From: DASZVB01 sp036272055
GTDB lineage: Bacteria; Myxococcota_A; Polyangia; Polyangiales; Polyangiaceae
Reading direction: 5' to 3'
NCBI GenBank assembly: GCA_036272055.1
Contig: DATAZL010000076.1
Span: 22,039 to 86,038, forward strand
Length of the DNA: 64,000 nt
The translations under genes were made by a program, and so were the position numbers. Position 1 is the stretch's first letter. Every line of letters begins with the position of its first letter. Of this stretch, positions 36,484 through 50,984 are shown piece by piece. The notes under the pieces were generated by a model that was not told the DNA's origin, did no database searches, and saw only the letters and a list, made by a program, of their open reading frames with translations.

Positions 36484-38283
36484 TCAGGCAGAGCTTGCGG
36501 CGGCGGATTGCGACGTGCCCGCGGTCGTCCAGCCGCGCTCGACACCCACGGCGGCCCAGCGGAGGCCGTGGGTGTTGCCGCCCGACGAGACCGCGATGTC
36601 ACCGGCGCCGTTCCACGATGAAGGATCGGGGACGTCGACCGACGTCTCCTTCGCGAGCGCTTTCAGCGTGGCAAGGTCGGTGGTCAGCGCGAGGATCCCG
36701 AGGCCGGCGAAGATGGGCACCGTGCCGCTCGGGATGAACGTCGCGATGACGGCCCGCACGTGCGGCGCGAGCGACGGGGCGCGATCGGCCGCCCAGCGAA
36801 CGTCCTCGAGCGTCGAGAGCACGAGCGCGGACGGCCGGCTCGGCACGCGGAGCTCCGACACCAGGTCGAGCGTCGAGGCAGCGGTCCAGGCGCGCGTCGC
36901 GCCGTCGGCGACCGCGTCGAGCGCGCGCTCTTGCCCCTCGGCCTTGCCCTTGCTCTTCGTCTTGCGAACGACGAGCACGTCGTCGGTAGGGAGCGCGCGC
37001 GGCACGGTGACGCGAACCGGGCGCTTGAAGCTCCGCGGATCGCCGACCTGGCCCGACGCGACGGCGTAGGCGAGCGTCTCCGCCGAGGCCACGACGAAGC
37101 GCTGGCTCTTCGGCATCCCGGGCTCGGGATCGAAGGTACGGAGCGACACGCCGCCCGCGGGCGGCGGATAGAGCTCTGCGGCGATGACCCGGTGATCCGG
37201 CTCGACGAGGCGCGCGCCGGTCGCGATGAGATCGACGAGGGCGCCGGACTTGGCGAGCACCTCGAGCACCTGGCGCGACGGCGGCGCGATCAGGAAGTCG
37301 AGCTTCGGCGGGACCTTCTTGCTCTTGAGGAGCGCGGCGGCCGCGAGCATGTCGCGGAGCGACGCGCCGGAGTCTCCACCGAGGATTATCTGGTGGACGG
37401 GCTTGCCGTCGAGCTCGCGCACGGGGCGAACGACGCCGGCCTCGTCCATGACGAGGGGATCGACGGCGGAGAGGTCTATCGTGATGACGTCGTCGCAGGG
37501 CGCGCCGGGATCGGGGAAGAGCGCGCGGTGCGCCTTCGAGCGGCGCTGATCACGGAGGTACACCTCCGTCTTCTCGTCGCTCACGAAGACGGCTCCGGCG
37601 GCACCGAGCTGCGGCGCGAGCCCGCAGAGCACGGCGCGCTCGGGCACCGACAGCAAGCGCGCGCTCGGTCCTGCGAACTCGAGCACGACGGGCGCCTGGT
37701 GCTCGCGATCGATGCGCTCGATGACCTCACCCAGCCCGCGCCGGAGGAGCTCGAGCGCGGCGTCGCGCACGCACACGAACGGACGCACGCGGCCCGAGAG
37801 CAAAACCTGGACGCTGCGCGGAGGACGGAGCTTCAGCGCGCCGGTCGCGAGCACTTCACCGATCTGCGAGGGGGACGCGACGATGGTGAGCATGCCTGCG
37901 CCGCCGACAGCAGCGAGCCGCGGGTCGTCGACGATGGCGAGGCGTGCGGGAGCCGCGAACCGCTCGAGGTGCACCGCTGCCGGGAACCCGATGCCGGGAC
38001 GAGCCACGAGCATCCCGTAGTTCAGGGCGCTGCGGAGACCGGGCGTCTCCGCGTCTCCAGCCGCCGACACGCAGTGGGTGTCGTAGGCGACCGCGACCTC
38101 GACCATCGCCTTCTTCATGCCGAGCCGCTCGGCCTCGGCCACCGCCAGGTGCGGTGCTCGCGAGAGGACGACCTGGTCTACTTTGAGACGCACCAGATCT
38201 CCTCCGAGGAGCGGGTCGTCGGCACGACCCGCGAGGATCTTCTGAGGCATCGTGCGAGGCGGATCCCCCGCTTTCGCGCGCAT
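36484..38283 (-). CDS. Aconitase-superfamily protein lacking Fe-S cluster ligands
   Basis: A 599-residue protein with aconitase / isopropylmalate-dehydratase order. It has an N-terminal PRTMPQKILAGR, KVDQVVLSRAPHLAV, an active-site-like AYDTHC, the SVPERAVLCGLAPQLGAAGAVF segment (in part SVPERAVLCGLAPQLGAAG) with DEKTEVYL, and FVVASAETLAYAVASGQVGD matching the family ASPExVAAxAxxGxI. The C-terminal swivel domain is fused. The positions of the three cluster cysteines are replaced: the GSCTNG-type motif reads GGDSGA (residues ~302-307), and the CGxC segment reads EPDHRV (~362-367). So it probably does not hold a 4Fe-4S cluster and cannot work like aconitase. Its real reaction, if any, is unknown. 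Confidence 0.8.
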   Translation of the reverse strand: MRAKAGDPPRTMPQKILAGRADDPLLGGDLVRLKVDQVVLSRAPHLAVAEAERLGMKKAMVEVAVAYDTHCVSAAGDAETPGLRSALNYGMLVARPGIGFPAAVHLERFAAPARLAIVDDPRLAAVGGAGMLTIVASPSQIGEVLATGALKLRPPRSVQVLLSGRVRPFVCVRDAALELLRRGLGEVIERIDREHQAPVVLEFAGPSARLLSVPERAVLCGLAPQLGAAGAVFVSDEKTEVYLRDQRRSKAHRALFPDPGAPCDDVITIDLSAVDPLVMDEAGVVRPVRELDGKPVHQIILGGDSGASLRDMLAAAALLKSKKVPPKLDFLIAPPSRQVLEVLAKSGALVDLIATGARLVEPDHRVIAAELYPPPAGGVSLRTFDPEPGMPKSQRFVVASAETLAYAVASGQVGDPRSFKRPVRVTVPRALPTDDVLVVRKTKSKGKAEGQERALDAVADGATRAWTAASTLDLVSELRVPSRPSALVLSTLEDVRWAADRAPSLAPHVRAVIATFIPSGTVPIFAGLGILALTTDLATLKALAKETSVDVPDPSSWNGAGDIAVSSGGNTHGLRWAAVGVERGWTTAGTSQSAAASSA

Positions 38284-38446
38284 GAGGCTATTACTCGAGT
38301 ACCGTTGAGGGAGCCGAAATTCGGCCCCCAAGGCGGCGGCGAACGTACCCGCTCGACGACAGGGGGGTCAAGGTGGGTTTCGGGGTTCGCGGACTGGAAC
38401 CTGCGAAACATTCACGGCTCTCCGGAAAGGAGCTACCCTGGAGGTC

Positions 38447-38806
38447 ATGTTCAAAGAGGCGCTGAAAGGCGTGGTCGATGGCACCGAAGGGGGCCTTGCC
38501 GGCCTCCTCATGGACTTCGAGGGAATTCCGCTCGAGGTTTACGCCAAGGAGGGAACGCCCTTCGACATCGAAGCCGTCGGTGCCGAGGTCAGCGTGGTGG
38601 TGAAGGCCATCCAGCGCGCGACCGAGATGCTGGACGCAGGAACGACCAAGGAGGTCGCGTTCCAGAGTGACAAGATGGTGACCCTGATCCGGGTTCTCGA
38701 TCAGAACTACTTTCTCGCTCTCGCGCTCTCCCCGGAAGGCAACTACGGCAAGGGTCGCTACCTGCTCCGGACTTCCGCCGCGAAGTTCCTCGAGCAGCTC
38801 GTCTAG
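38447..38806 (+). CDS. Roadblock/LC7-domain protein
   Basis: A 119-residue single-domain roadblock protein, the family that includes MglB, the GTPase-activating partner of the polarity GTPase MglA. The central pattern is GGLAGLLMDFEGIPLEVYAK, with a second half DKMVTLIRVLDQNYFLALAL and a Leu-rich C-terminal helix. No Ras-like GTPase gene is next to it. It is preceded by GGAGG immediately before the ATG and AAGGAG further upstream. Homodimers of this kind are regulatory; the partner is unknown. Confidence 0.85.
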   Translation: MFKEALKGVVDGTEGGLAGLLMDFEGIPLEVYAKEGTPFDIEAVGAEVSVVVKAIQRATEMLDAGTTKEVAFQSDKMVTLIRVLDQNYFLALALSPEGNYGKGRYLLRTSAAKFLEQLV

Positions 38807-38822
38807 CGGCGAGGTTCCTCGA

Positions 38823-39308
38823 GTGGCGACGAAACGGGCCCGCGGCGCCTCGACCCGCAAGGCCGCGAAGCGCATCCTCGTGCTGAGCGGGCCGAACCTG
38901 GACCGGCTCGGGAGGCGAGAGCCGCACATTTACGGTCGGGATACGCTCGCGCAGATCCACGATGGTCTCGCAGAGCACGCGGCGCTCCGCGGCGCGGCCG
39001 TCGATTGTCGTCAGTCGAACCACGAGGGCGTCCTGATCGACTGGATCAACGCCGCGAGGGACGACGGCTTCGACGGCATTCTCATCAACGCGGGCGCGCT
39101 GACCCACACGTCGTATGCGCTCCACGACTCCATCAAGGCCGCCGAGATCCCCGCCGTCGAGGTCCACATCTCGAACCCCGACGCGCGGGAGTCGTTCCGT
39201 CACGTCTCGTGCATCGCCGCCGCGGTGAAGGCACGGGTCGCGGGCTTCGGGCCACTGAGCTACCGCGTCGCGCTCGACGGCTTGCTCGACGTGCTCGCGA
39301 CCACCTAG
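38823..39308 (+). CDS. aroQ: 3-dehydroquinate dehydratase type II
   Basis: A 161-residue shikimate-pathway enzyme. Signatures are LVLSGPNLDRLGRREPHIYG (with the catalytic Arg and Tyr), CRQSNHEGVLIDWINAA, INAGALTHTSYALHD and VEVHISNPDARESFRHVS. Asp replaces the usual second Asn in GPNLN. The N-terminal ~17 residues are a basic extension. The GTG start lies 16 bases after the roadblock stop; a TetR gene follows after 13 bases. Confidence 0.95.
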   Translation: MATKRARGASTRKAAKRILVLSGPNLDRLGRREPHIYGRDTLAQIHDGLAEHAALRGAAVDCRQSNHEGVLIDWINAARDDGFDGILINAGALTHTSYALHDSIKAAEIPAVEVHISNPDARESFRHVSCIAAAVKARVAGFGPLSYRVALDGLLDVLATT

Positions 39309-39321
39309 CTCGACGCGAGCC

Positions 39322-39954
39322 ATGGCCGACGAGCTCACCGACCCGGAGAAGACGCAGACTCGCGGCGGCAAATCGCGCGACGAGGCCAAGCGCGAGACAC
39401 GGGAGGCCCTCATCGCGGCAGGCATCGCGGCCTTCGCCGCGGAGGGGATCGACGCGCCGAGCCTCGACTCGATCTGCGCGCGCGCCGGGTACACCCGCGG
39501 CGCGTTCTACGTCCACTTCAAGGATCGCGACGACTTTCTCATCGCCGTGATGACCACGGCGCTCGAGGCGTTCCTCGACGCCATCATCGCGACCGGTGAC
39601 GCCGCCCTGGATCTCGAGAAGACGATCGCGATGTTCGTCGCGGCGGTGGGACAGGGCGCGTTCCCGATGACCGGCGGAGTGCACTTCCATCAATTCATGG
39701 CGGCGTGCACCCGCTCCGACCGCGTACGCGCGCGCTACGTCGAGGTGCTGTCCGAGGCGGGCCGCCGCGTTGCGACCGCGGTGCGCGAAGGGCAGGGCGC
39801 CGGCACCGTACGCGCCGACATCGACGCTGCGGCCGTCGGCCTGATGCTCGTCGCGCTGGTCGCCGGCGTACAGAGCGTGCTCGAGGTGGGCTTCCCCGTC
39901 GGCGACGTCATCCTGCGCGCCGCAGCCGACCTCGTGACCATGCTGAAGCCGTAG
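39322..39954 (+). CDS. TetR-family transcription regulator
   Basis: A 210-residue repressor. The N-terminal HTH is RETREALIAAGIAAFAAEGI and SICARAGYTRGAFYVHFKDRDDF, the classical TetR pattern. The C-terminal ligand domain is all helical. No divergent target gene faces it, so its operator and ligand are not predictable; self-regulation or control of distant genes is possible. It could be co-transcribed with aroQ, and the nth gene converges on it. Confidence 0.92.
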   Translation: MADELTDPEKTQTRGGKSRDEAKRETREALIAAGIAAFAAEGIDAPSLDSICARAGYTRGAFYVHFKDRDDFLIAVMTTALEAFLDAIIATGDAALDLEKTIAMFVAAVGQGAFPMTGGVHFHQFMAACTRSDRVRARYVEVLSEAGRRVATAVREGQGAGTVRADIDAAAVGLMLVALVAGVQSVLEVGFPVGDVILRAAADLVTMLKP

Positions 39955-39982
39955 CCAGCGCGCTTTTCGGCGCCGAAGCGTC

Positions 39983-40794
39983 CTAGACGCGCGCCCGCGC
40001 GGGCTTCGCGGCCCGCGGAGTCTTCACGGCTTTCGCGGCAACCTTTGCGAGCCGCTTTTTCGGCGTCGCCTTCGTCTTTGCGACGGACGCTTTCTTCGTC
40101 GCGGGCGCGGTCGGCGCAGGGCGTTCGCGCCCCTTCTTGCGTCCGACGAGCTCGGCCTTGAACGCGGAGGGGCACGCGTCATTCACCGCGCAGGCGGCAC
40201 ATGCCGGCTTTCGCGCGGTGCAGATGCGGCGCCCGTGGAAGATCAGGGTGTGCCCGATGGCGTCCCACTCTTCGCGCGGGAAGAGGCGCATCAGGTCTTG
40301 CTCGATCTCCACCGGCTCGGTGTGCCGGGTCCACCCGAGGCGCTGGCTGATGCGCTGCACGTGAGTGTCCACGACGACGCCCTCCGGCGCGCTGAACGCC
40401 ACGCCGAGGACGACGTTCGCCGTCTTCCGTCCAACGCCGGGGAGCTTCACGAGCTCGTCGAGGCTCTGCGGGACGTCTCCGCCGTGGCGCTCCACGAGGC
40501 CCTTCGCGAGCCCGATGATGCTCTTGGCCTTCATTCGAAAGAAGCCGAGGCTCTGGATGATCTTCTCGACGTCGGGCGGGTTCGCCTTTGCGAGCGAAGT
40601 TGCGTCGGGCCACCGAGCGAACAAGGCTGGCGTCGCCTTGTTGACGTTGACGTCGGTCGTCTGGGCCGACAGCACGGTCGCGACGATGAGCTGGAAGGCG
40701 TTCCGGTGCTCGAGCTCGCAGTGAGCTTCGGGGTGCGCAGCGCGCAGGCGTGCGAGCGTCGATTTGGCTTCGCGGATCGCCTTCGCGACCGCCA

Positions 40795-40795
<1 letters not shown>
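39983..40795 (-). CDS. nth: Endonuclease III with a histone H1-like tail
   Basis: A 270-residue DNA glycosylase/AP lyase of base-excision repair. The core has LPGVGRKTANVVLGVAF (helix-hairpin-helix and the catalytic Lys), VVDTHVQRISQRLG with the catalytic Asp, and the Fe-S loop CTARKPACAACAVNDAC (C-x6-C-x2-C-x5-C). Beyond residue ~213 there is a ~57-residue Lys/Ala/Pro-rich tail that normal Nth lacks and that resembles histone H1 tails. Its ATG overlaps the gyrA stop as TGATG, so it is translated after gyrA. Confidence 0.94.
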
Positions 40796-43536
<2,741 letters not shown>

Positions 43537-43673
43537 GGATCGGGTGTCGAAGAGGCAGCCAGGCGACCACGAAAAATGCCCGGCGCGAGCGCTCTAAAAC
43601 GACACTCCGATTTAGCGCAGGAGGGGTCCCGCTACAACGCCGCAGGAGGGGGTTTCTCAGCCCAAGCGAGCGC

Positions 43674-46190
43674 TCAGAAGAAGTTTCCGATGGTGAACTC
43701 GAAGACGTTCGACTCTTCGTACGGGAGCGGCTTGAAGGGGAAGCCCCACTCGAAGCGGAGAGGTCCGAGCGGCGAGAACCAGCGGATGCCGAAGCCCCAG
43801 GAGGTTCGCAGATTGGCGAGGTCGCGCGGGAAGTTGAAGCAGGGCCGGGTGACGGCGTAGTTGATGCCCGTACGACCGGCGTCGCAGTAGAGCTGCTCGG
43901 TATTCCAGGCGTTACCGGCGTCGGTGAAGAGCACGCCGCGGATGCCGACCGCGTCCACGATCGGGAACTCGAGCTCGAGGTTCTGGTAGTACTCGATGTT
44001 GCCGCCGATGACCGCGCCGTTGGCGATCGGCGGGCTGTTCGGATCGGTGATCGAGGTGAGGGGCATGCGCGGCCCGACGGTGCGGAACCGGAAGCCACGG
44101 ACGTCGAAGATGCCGCCCAGGAAGAAGCGCGCGAAGATGGGCACGCCCTCGGAAGAGGGACTCGTGACGATGCCCGCCTCCTGGTTCAGCTTGAGGACGA
44201 TGCCGGCGCCGAGCGGGTAGAAATAGCGGCCGGTGAAGCGATTTCGCCAGAATTCGTTCTTCGAGCCGAAGGCACTCGTCGCGAGCTCGGTCGACAGACG
44301 CAGATAGATGCCCTTGGTCGGGAAGAGCCGGTTGTCCCGGGTATCGAGGGTGATGGTCGGCCGGAGGCTCGACGTGAAGCCGTCGTTGAAGAGGTTCGCG
44401 AGCGGCAGGCTCTGGAAGAGGCTGATCGCGCTGGCGGTCCCGAAGAACGTCGTGGTCGGCGACGTCGAGACCTTGTCGACCTCCGCCGTGTACGTCAGCG
44501 AGACCTGAAGCTCGGGCTCGATGATGGGGTAGCCCCAGGTGATGTCGCCGCCGAGGCTCGACTGGGAGAAGTCGGCGTACGCCCGGAGCTGCTGGAAGAG
44601 CTCGACCTGGAAGTTGAAGCGGCTATCGAGGAAGTACGGCTCGAAGTAGCGCAGATTGACGAGCTGGCGGAGGCCGCTGAGCTGCGCGTTCAGGGCCAGG
44701 CTCTGCCCGTTGCCGAACAGGTTTGCCTGCTGCACCTGCGCCGTCGCGATGAAATTCTCGATGCTCGAGAAGCCGGCGCCGACCTGGAAGGTGCCGGTAG
44801 GGCGCTCGCTCACCTCGACGATCGCCCGGAGCTTGTCGGGGGCGGAACCCTCGCTGGTCGCGATGTCGACGCGCTCGAAGTAGCCGAGCGCGGTGATGCG
44901 CTGCCGCGACCGCTCGAGGAGGGTCTCGCTGTACTTCTTGCCCTCCTCGATCTCCATCTCGCGACGGATGACCTTGTCGCGCGTCTTGGTGTTGCCGGAG
45001 ATCTCGATGCGCTCGAAGTAGACGATCGGCCCGCGCACGATGGGGACGATGACGTCGACCTCGTGCGTCTCGGCGTCGAGCTTCGTCTCTGGGTTGGCGT
45101 CGACGTTGGCGTAGCCAGCGTCGTGGTACATCGTCCGGATCGCGTTGAGATCCTCGAGGAGCTCGGCGCGGTTGAAGTAGTCCCCGGGCTTCGCCCGCAC
45201 CATGTTGCGGAGGTGTCGGCGGCCCTCGATCGGCTCGACCTCGCGGTCGTCGGGGCCCTTCTCGTAGACCCGGAACTGACGGATCTTGTAGCGGGGGCCC
45301 TCGTCGATGGTGATGGACACCTCGATGCCGTTCCGGTCCGGCGTGAGCATCACCCGCGGCGTGCTGATCTGCACCGAGAGGAAGCCGCGGTCGTAATAGA
45401 GCGCGCTGATGATCGCGATGTCGCGCTCGAAGGCGTCCTGACGGAAGGGGCCGCCGGAGCCGAACGACAGGAGGCTCGACGCGCCGGTGAACATCGTCGC
45501 CCGCAGCTCGTCGCTCGAGACGCTGTCGTTGCCGATGAAGGTGACGCGCCGGACGGTCACCTGGTTGTGCTCGGTGACGACGAACTTGACGGTGACCTCG
45601 TTGTTGCGCTGAGGGACGACCTCCGCCTTTGCCTCGGCGAGGAAGTATCCCTTCTCCGCGTACATATCGCGGATCTTCTGGATGCTTCGCTGGATGGCCG
45701 GGTACGAGAGAACGGTGTTCTCCTTGACCTCGATGGCCTCCTTCAGGTCGTCGTCGTCGATCTCGTCGTTCTGATCGAACTCGACCTTCGACACGTTGGA
45801 GCGCTCGCGCACCGTGAACCGGAGCGTGACGCCGTTGTCCGATCGCTCGAGATCCACCTCGACGTCGTCGAAGAAGCCCGAGCCCCAGAGCTCGCGCACG
45901 TCCTTCGACAGCGCGTCCGGCGCGAAGGCCTGACCGACGCGCTCACGAAGGTACGATTTGACGTCCTCCTTCGTGACGCGGCGGTTGCCGAGCACGTCGA
46001 TGGCGATGATCGGCAGACCACGAGCGAGGTCCGTCTCACTCGCTGCAGGGGCACCGCCATGCTGCGGCGCCGTGACCGGGTGGTCAGGGGAATCCGTATC
46101 GTCGGCGAGAGCTCGCCCCGCGGTCAGGAGGGTGATCGACACCAGCGCCAGCCACCAGGCAAGGCGGCGTCCGGGAAACGTGTCGAGCAT
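43674..46190 (-). CDS. bamA: Outer-membrane assembly factor BamA
   Basis: An 838-residue outer-membrane protein insertase. It has a signal peptide (LAWWLALVSITLLTAGRALA), then POTRA domains (for example SKVEFDQNDEIDDDDLKEAI in the second, and VTVRRVTFIGNDSVSSDELR). The C-terminal barrel contains the lid-loop-type segment FFLGGIFDVRGFRFRTVGP, which carries the VRGF-type motif. It ends in a terminal Phe (FEFTIGNFF), the beta-barrel signal. The ATG at 46190 is used since the signal peptide starts there. It diverges from parC. Confidence 0.95.
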   Translation of the reverse strand: MLDTFPGRRLAWWLALVSITLLTAGRALADDTDSPDHPVTAPQHGGAPAASETDLARGLPIIAIDVLGNRRVTKEDVKSYLRERVGQAFAPDALSKDVRELWGSGFFDDVEVDLERSDNGVTLRFTVRERSNVSKVEFDQNDEIDDDDLKEAIEVKENTVLSYPAIQRSIQKIRDMYAEKGYFLAEAKAEVVPQRNNEVTVKFVVTEHNQVTVRRVTFIGNDSVSSDELRATMFTGASSLLSFGSGGPFRQDAFERDIAIISALYYDRGFLSVQISTPRVMLTPDRNGIEVSITIDEGPRYKIRQFRVYEKGPDDREVEPIEGRRHLRNMVRAKPGDYFNRAELLEDLNAIRTMYHDAGYANVDANPETKLDAETHEVDVIVPIVRGPIVYFERIEISGNTKTRDKVIRREMEIEEGKKYSETLLERSRQRITALGYFERVDIATSEGSAPDKLRAIVEVSERPTGTFQVGAGFSSIENFIATAQVQQANLFGNGQSLALNAQLSGLRQLVNLRYFEPYFLDSRFNFQVELFQQLRAYADFSQSSLGGDITWGYPIIEPELQVSLTYTAEVDKVSTSPTTTFFGTASAISLFQSLPLANLFNDGFTSSLRPTITLDTRDNRLFPTKGIYLRLSTELATSAFGSKNEFWRNRFTGRYFYPLGAGIVLKLNQEAGIVTSPSSEGVPIFARFFLGGIFDVRGFRFRTVGPRMPLTSITDPNSPPIANGAVIGGNIEYYQNLELEFPIVDAVGIRGVLFTDAGNAWNTEQLYCDAGRTGINYAVTRPCFNFPRDLANLRTSWGFGIRWFSPLGPLRFEWGFPFKPLPYEESNVFEFTIGNFF

Positions 46191-46341
46191 CGTGCGCGCG
46201 GATTCGTCCTGAAAAGCCCGGGCCTCCGTAGCCCATGGGCGCTCTCGTCTCAAGCTTCGGGCGACGGGGATAGCCTCCTGCTCCGCGAAATCCGAGATCT
46301 TTTTTGGCCGGGCGCGTAATGGGGGGCCGATCGCCCAAAAC

Positions 46342-46369
46342 TTGACATGCGTATAGTGAGCTGCTCACT
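46342..46369. promoter_or_regulatory. TTGACA element and inverted repeat between bamA and parC
   Basis: A TTGACA hexamer (46342-46347) is followed by a perfect 6-bp inverted repeat AGTGAG-CTG-CTCACT (46355-46369) in the 218-base gap between the divergent genes. It could be a promoter with an overlapping operator for parC, but no good -10 is seen at 17 bases, so this is tentative. Confidence 0.3.
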
Positions 46370-46408
46370 TCCCCGCGCACCTGACCGAAGGCGAAACGGG
46401 CGCGTCGA

Positions 46409-48847
<2,439 letters not shown>

Positions 48848-48864
48848 GCCGCTAGGAGTAACCG

Positions 48865-50772
48865 ATGGCCGCCGAGTACACAGCGAAAGACATCCAGGTC
48901 CTCGAGGGGCTCGACCCGGTCCGCAAGCGGCCCGGCATGTACATCGGCGGCGTCGGCAGCGCCGGTCTTCACCACCTGGTGTGGGAGGTCGTCGACAACT
49001 CCGTCGACGAGGCGATGAACGGGCACGCCACCGAGATCACGGTGACCCTTCACAAGGGCGGCGAGAGCATCACGGTGAAGGACGACGGTCGCGGTATCCC
49101 CGTCGACAAGCACCCGAAGCACAAGAAGTCGGCGCTCGAGATCATCTTCACGACCCTCCACGCGGGCGGGAAGTTCGAGTCCGGCAGCTACAAGACGTCG
49201 GGCGGTCTCCACGGCGTCGGCGCATCGGTCGTGAACGCGCTCTCGAGCAAGCTCGTTGCCACGGCAAAGCGCGACGGCGCCGAGTGGCAGCTGGAGTTCA
49301 AGCGCGGTGTCGCTCAGGGCGCGCTGAAGAAGGTCGGAGCCGCCCGCGGCTCGGGTACGACCGTCTTCTTCCAGCCCGACCCGACGATCTTCCCGCGCAC
49401 CGAGTTCGATCCCGCGATCATCCGCGAGCGGCTCGAGATCGCGAGCTACCTCCACCGCGGCGTGAAGGTGCGCTTCATCGACGAGGCTCACGGCACCGAC
49501 GAGACGTTCCGGCACGAGCAAGGCATCGCCGACTACCTGAAAAAGGTCGTCGCCCAGCGGAACACGAAGCCGATCCACGACGCCGCGTTCTCTCTCGTGC
49601 GCGAGAACGGCGCGAAGGTCGAGGTCGTCTTCCAGTGGACCGAGTCGACCGACGAGCATCTCCTCAGCTACGTGAACGGCATCCCCACCGCCTCTGGCGG
49701 CACCCACGAGAACGGCCTCCGCGCCGCCGTCGGCAAGGCGATCCGGAACTACGTCGAGACGCACGAGCTCACGCCGCGAGGCGTGACGATCGCGGCCGAG
49801 GACATCCGCGAGGGCTTCATGGGCGTGCTCTCGATCTACATCGCCGAGCCGCAATTCCAGGGCCAGACCAAGGACCGGCTGAACAACCCCGAGGTGCAAG
49901 GGTACGTCGATGCGGCGGTTCGCCCTGGCCTCGAGCAGTGGCTCAACTCGAACCGTAGCGTCGCCGAGCAGATCGTCACCCGCATCGTCGCCGCTTCACG
50001 CGCCCGCGAGGCGTCGCGGGCCGCGTCCGCCGCGGTATCGCGGAAGACCGCCACGAGCGGCCGCCTCACGCTGCCCGGCAAGCTCAGCGATTGCTCGAGC
50101 ACGAACCGCGAGGACACCGAGCTCTTCATCGTCGAGGGCGACTCCGCCGGAGGCTCGGCCAAGCAAGGCCGCGATCGCGAGCGACAAGCCGTATTGCCAC
50201 TTCGCGGCAAGGTGCTGAACACCGAGGCGGTCGGTCTCGCGAAGGTGCTCGAGAACAAGGAGCTCGCCGACCTCGTCGTCGCGCTCGGCTGCGGAGTCGG
50301 CAAGGACTTCGACCTCGAGCGGCTCCGGTACGGGCGGGTCATCCTGCTCGCCGACGCCGACTCCGACGGGCACCACATCACGACGCTCTTGCTCACGTTC
50401 TTCTACCGTCACCTCCCGCACCTCATCGGCGCGGGGAGGATCTTCGTCGCGGTGCCGCCCCTCTACCGGATCGACATCGGCAAGGAGACCCACTGGGCGG
50501 TCGACGACGCGGACAAGGCGCGCATCCTCGCGAAGTCCGGCAAGGGCGAGGCGAAGGCCGACATCACGCGCTTCAAGGGCCTCGGAGAGATGATGCCCAA
50601 GGTGCTCTGGGACACCACGCTGTCACCGAAGACACGTAGGCTTCTCAAGGTGAACATCGCGGACGGCCTGCAGACCGACCGCGTGATCAACGAGCTCATG
50701 GGCAAGGACCCGTCGGCGCGTTTCCACTTCATCATGGACCGCGCCGAGGACGCCTCGGAAATAGACGTCTAG
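48865..50772 (+). CDS. parE: DNA topoisomerase IV subunit B (GyrB/ParE family)
   Basis: A 635-residue ATPase subunit. It has the GHKL ATP site (WEVVDNSVDEAMNGH, DDGRGIPVDKHP, TSGGLHGVGASVVNAL), the transducer domain, the TOPRIM segment TELFIVEGDSAGGSAKQGRD with its Glu, LADADSDGHHI with the Asp pair, and the C-terminal FKGLGEMMPKVLWDTTL. The length (635) is that of the short GyrB/ParE class. Called ParE because it follows parC; a GyrB function is possible since no other GyrB is seen here. AGGAG lies 6 bases upstream of the ATG. Confidence 0.9.
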   Translation: MAAEYTAKDIQVLEGLDPVRKRPGMYIGGVGSAGLHHLVWEVVDNSVDEAMNGHATEITVTLHKGGESITVKDDGRGIPVDKHPKHKKSALEIIFTTLHAGGKFESGSYKTSGGLHGVGASVVNALSSKLVATAKRDGAEWQLEFKRGVAQGALKKVGAARGSGTTVFFQPDPTIFPRTEFDPAIIRERLEIASYLHRGVKVRFIDEAHGTDETFRHEQGIADYLKKVVAQRNTKPIHDAAFSLVRENGAKVEVVFQWTESTDEHLLSYVNGIPTASGGTHENGLRAAVGKAIRNYVETHELTPRGVTIAAEDIREGFMGVLSIYIAEPQFQGQTKDRLNNPEVQGYVDAAVRPGLEQWLNSNRSVAEQIVTRIVAASRAREASRAASAAVSRKTATSGRLTLPGKLSDCSSTNREDTELFIVEGDSAGGSAKQGRDRERQAVLPLRGKVLNTEAVGLAKVLENKELADLVVALGCGVGKDFDLERLRYGRVILLADADSDGHHITTLLLTFFYRHLPHLIGAGRIFVAVPPLYRIDIGKETHWAVDDADKARILAKSGKGEAKADITRFKGLGEMMPKVLWDTTLSPKTRRLLKVNIADGLQTDRVINELMGKDPSARFHFIMDRAEDASEIDV

Positions 50773-50795
50773 AACGCCGCTGTGGGCAGAAGACG

Positions 50796-50814
50796 CACAC
50801 CCGGTTTCGGTGTG
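50796..50814 (+). terminator. Hairpin downstream of parE
   Basis: CACACC-CGGTTTC-GGTGTG forms a 6-bp stem about 24 bases after the parE stop. It is followed by G/C-rich sequence, so termination would be weak. Confidence 0.35.
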
Positions 50815-50827
50815 TTCCGGGGGCGGA

Positions 50828-50853
50828 CCGTCGTGGATGGAACCCCACGACGG
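50828..50853 (+). terminator. Perfect 9-bp hairpin downstream of parE
   Basis: CCGTCGTGG-ATGGAACC-CCACGACGG is a perfect 9-bp stem with an 8-base loop, 55 bases after parE. It lacks a T-run. It is a candidate terminator of parC-parE, or a leader structure of the next kinase gene. Confidence 0.45.
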
Positions 50854-50984
50854 CGCGGGACGTCTTTCGTGCGTGGTGATAAAACCGATCGGGTACGAGT
50901 GGCGTAGTCCATTCTCGAGCTCGATTCGCCGTGAGTGCGTCGAGTCGAGCTGGCGCGCTCTCTTCGCCCCCCACCGCGATAGTC

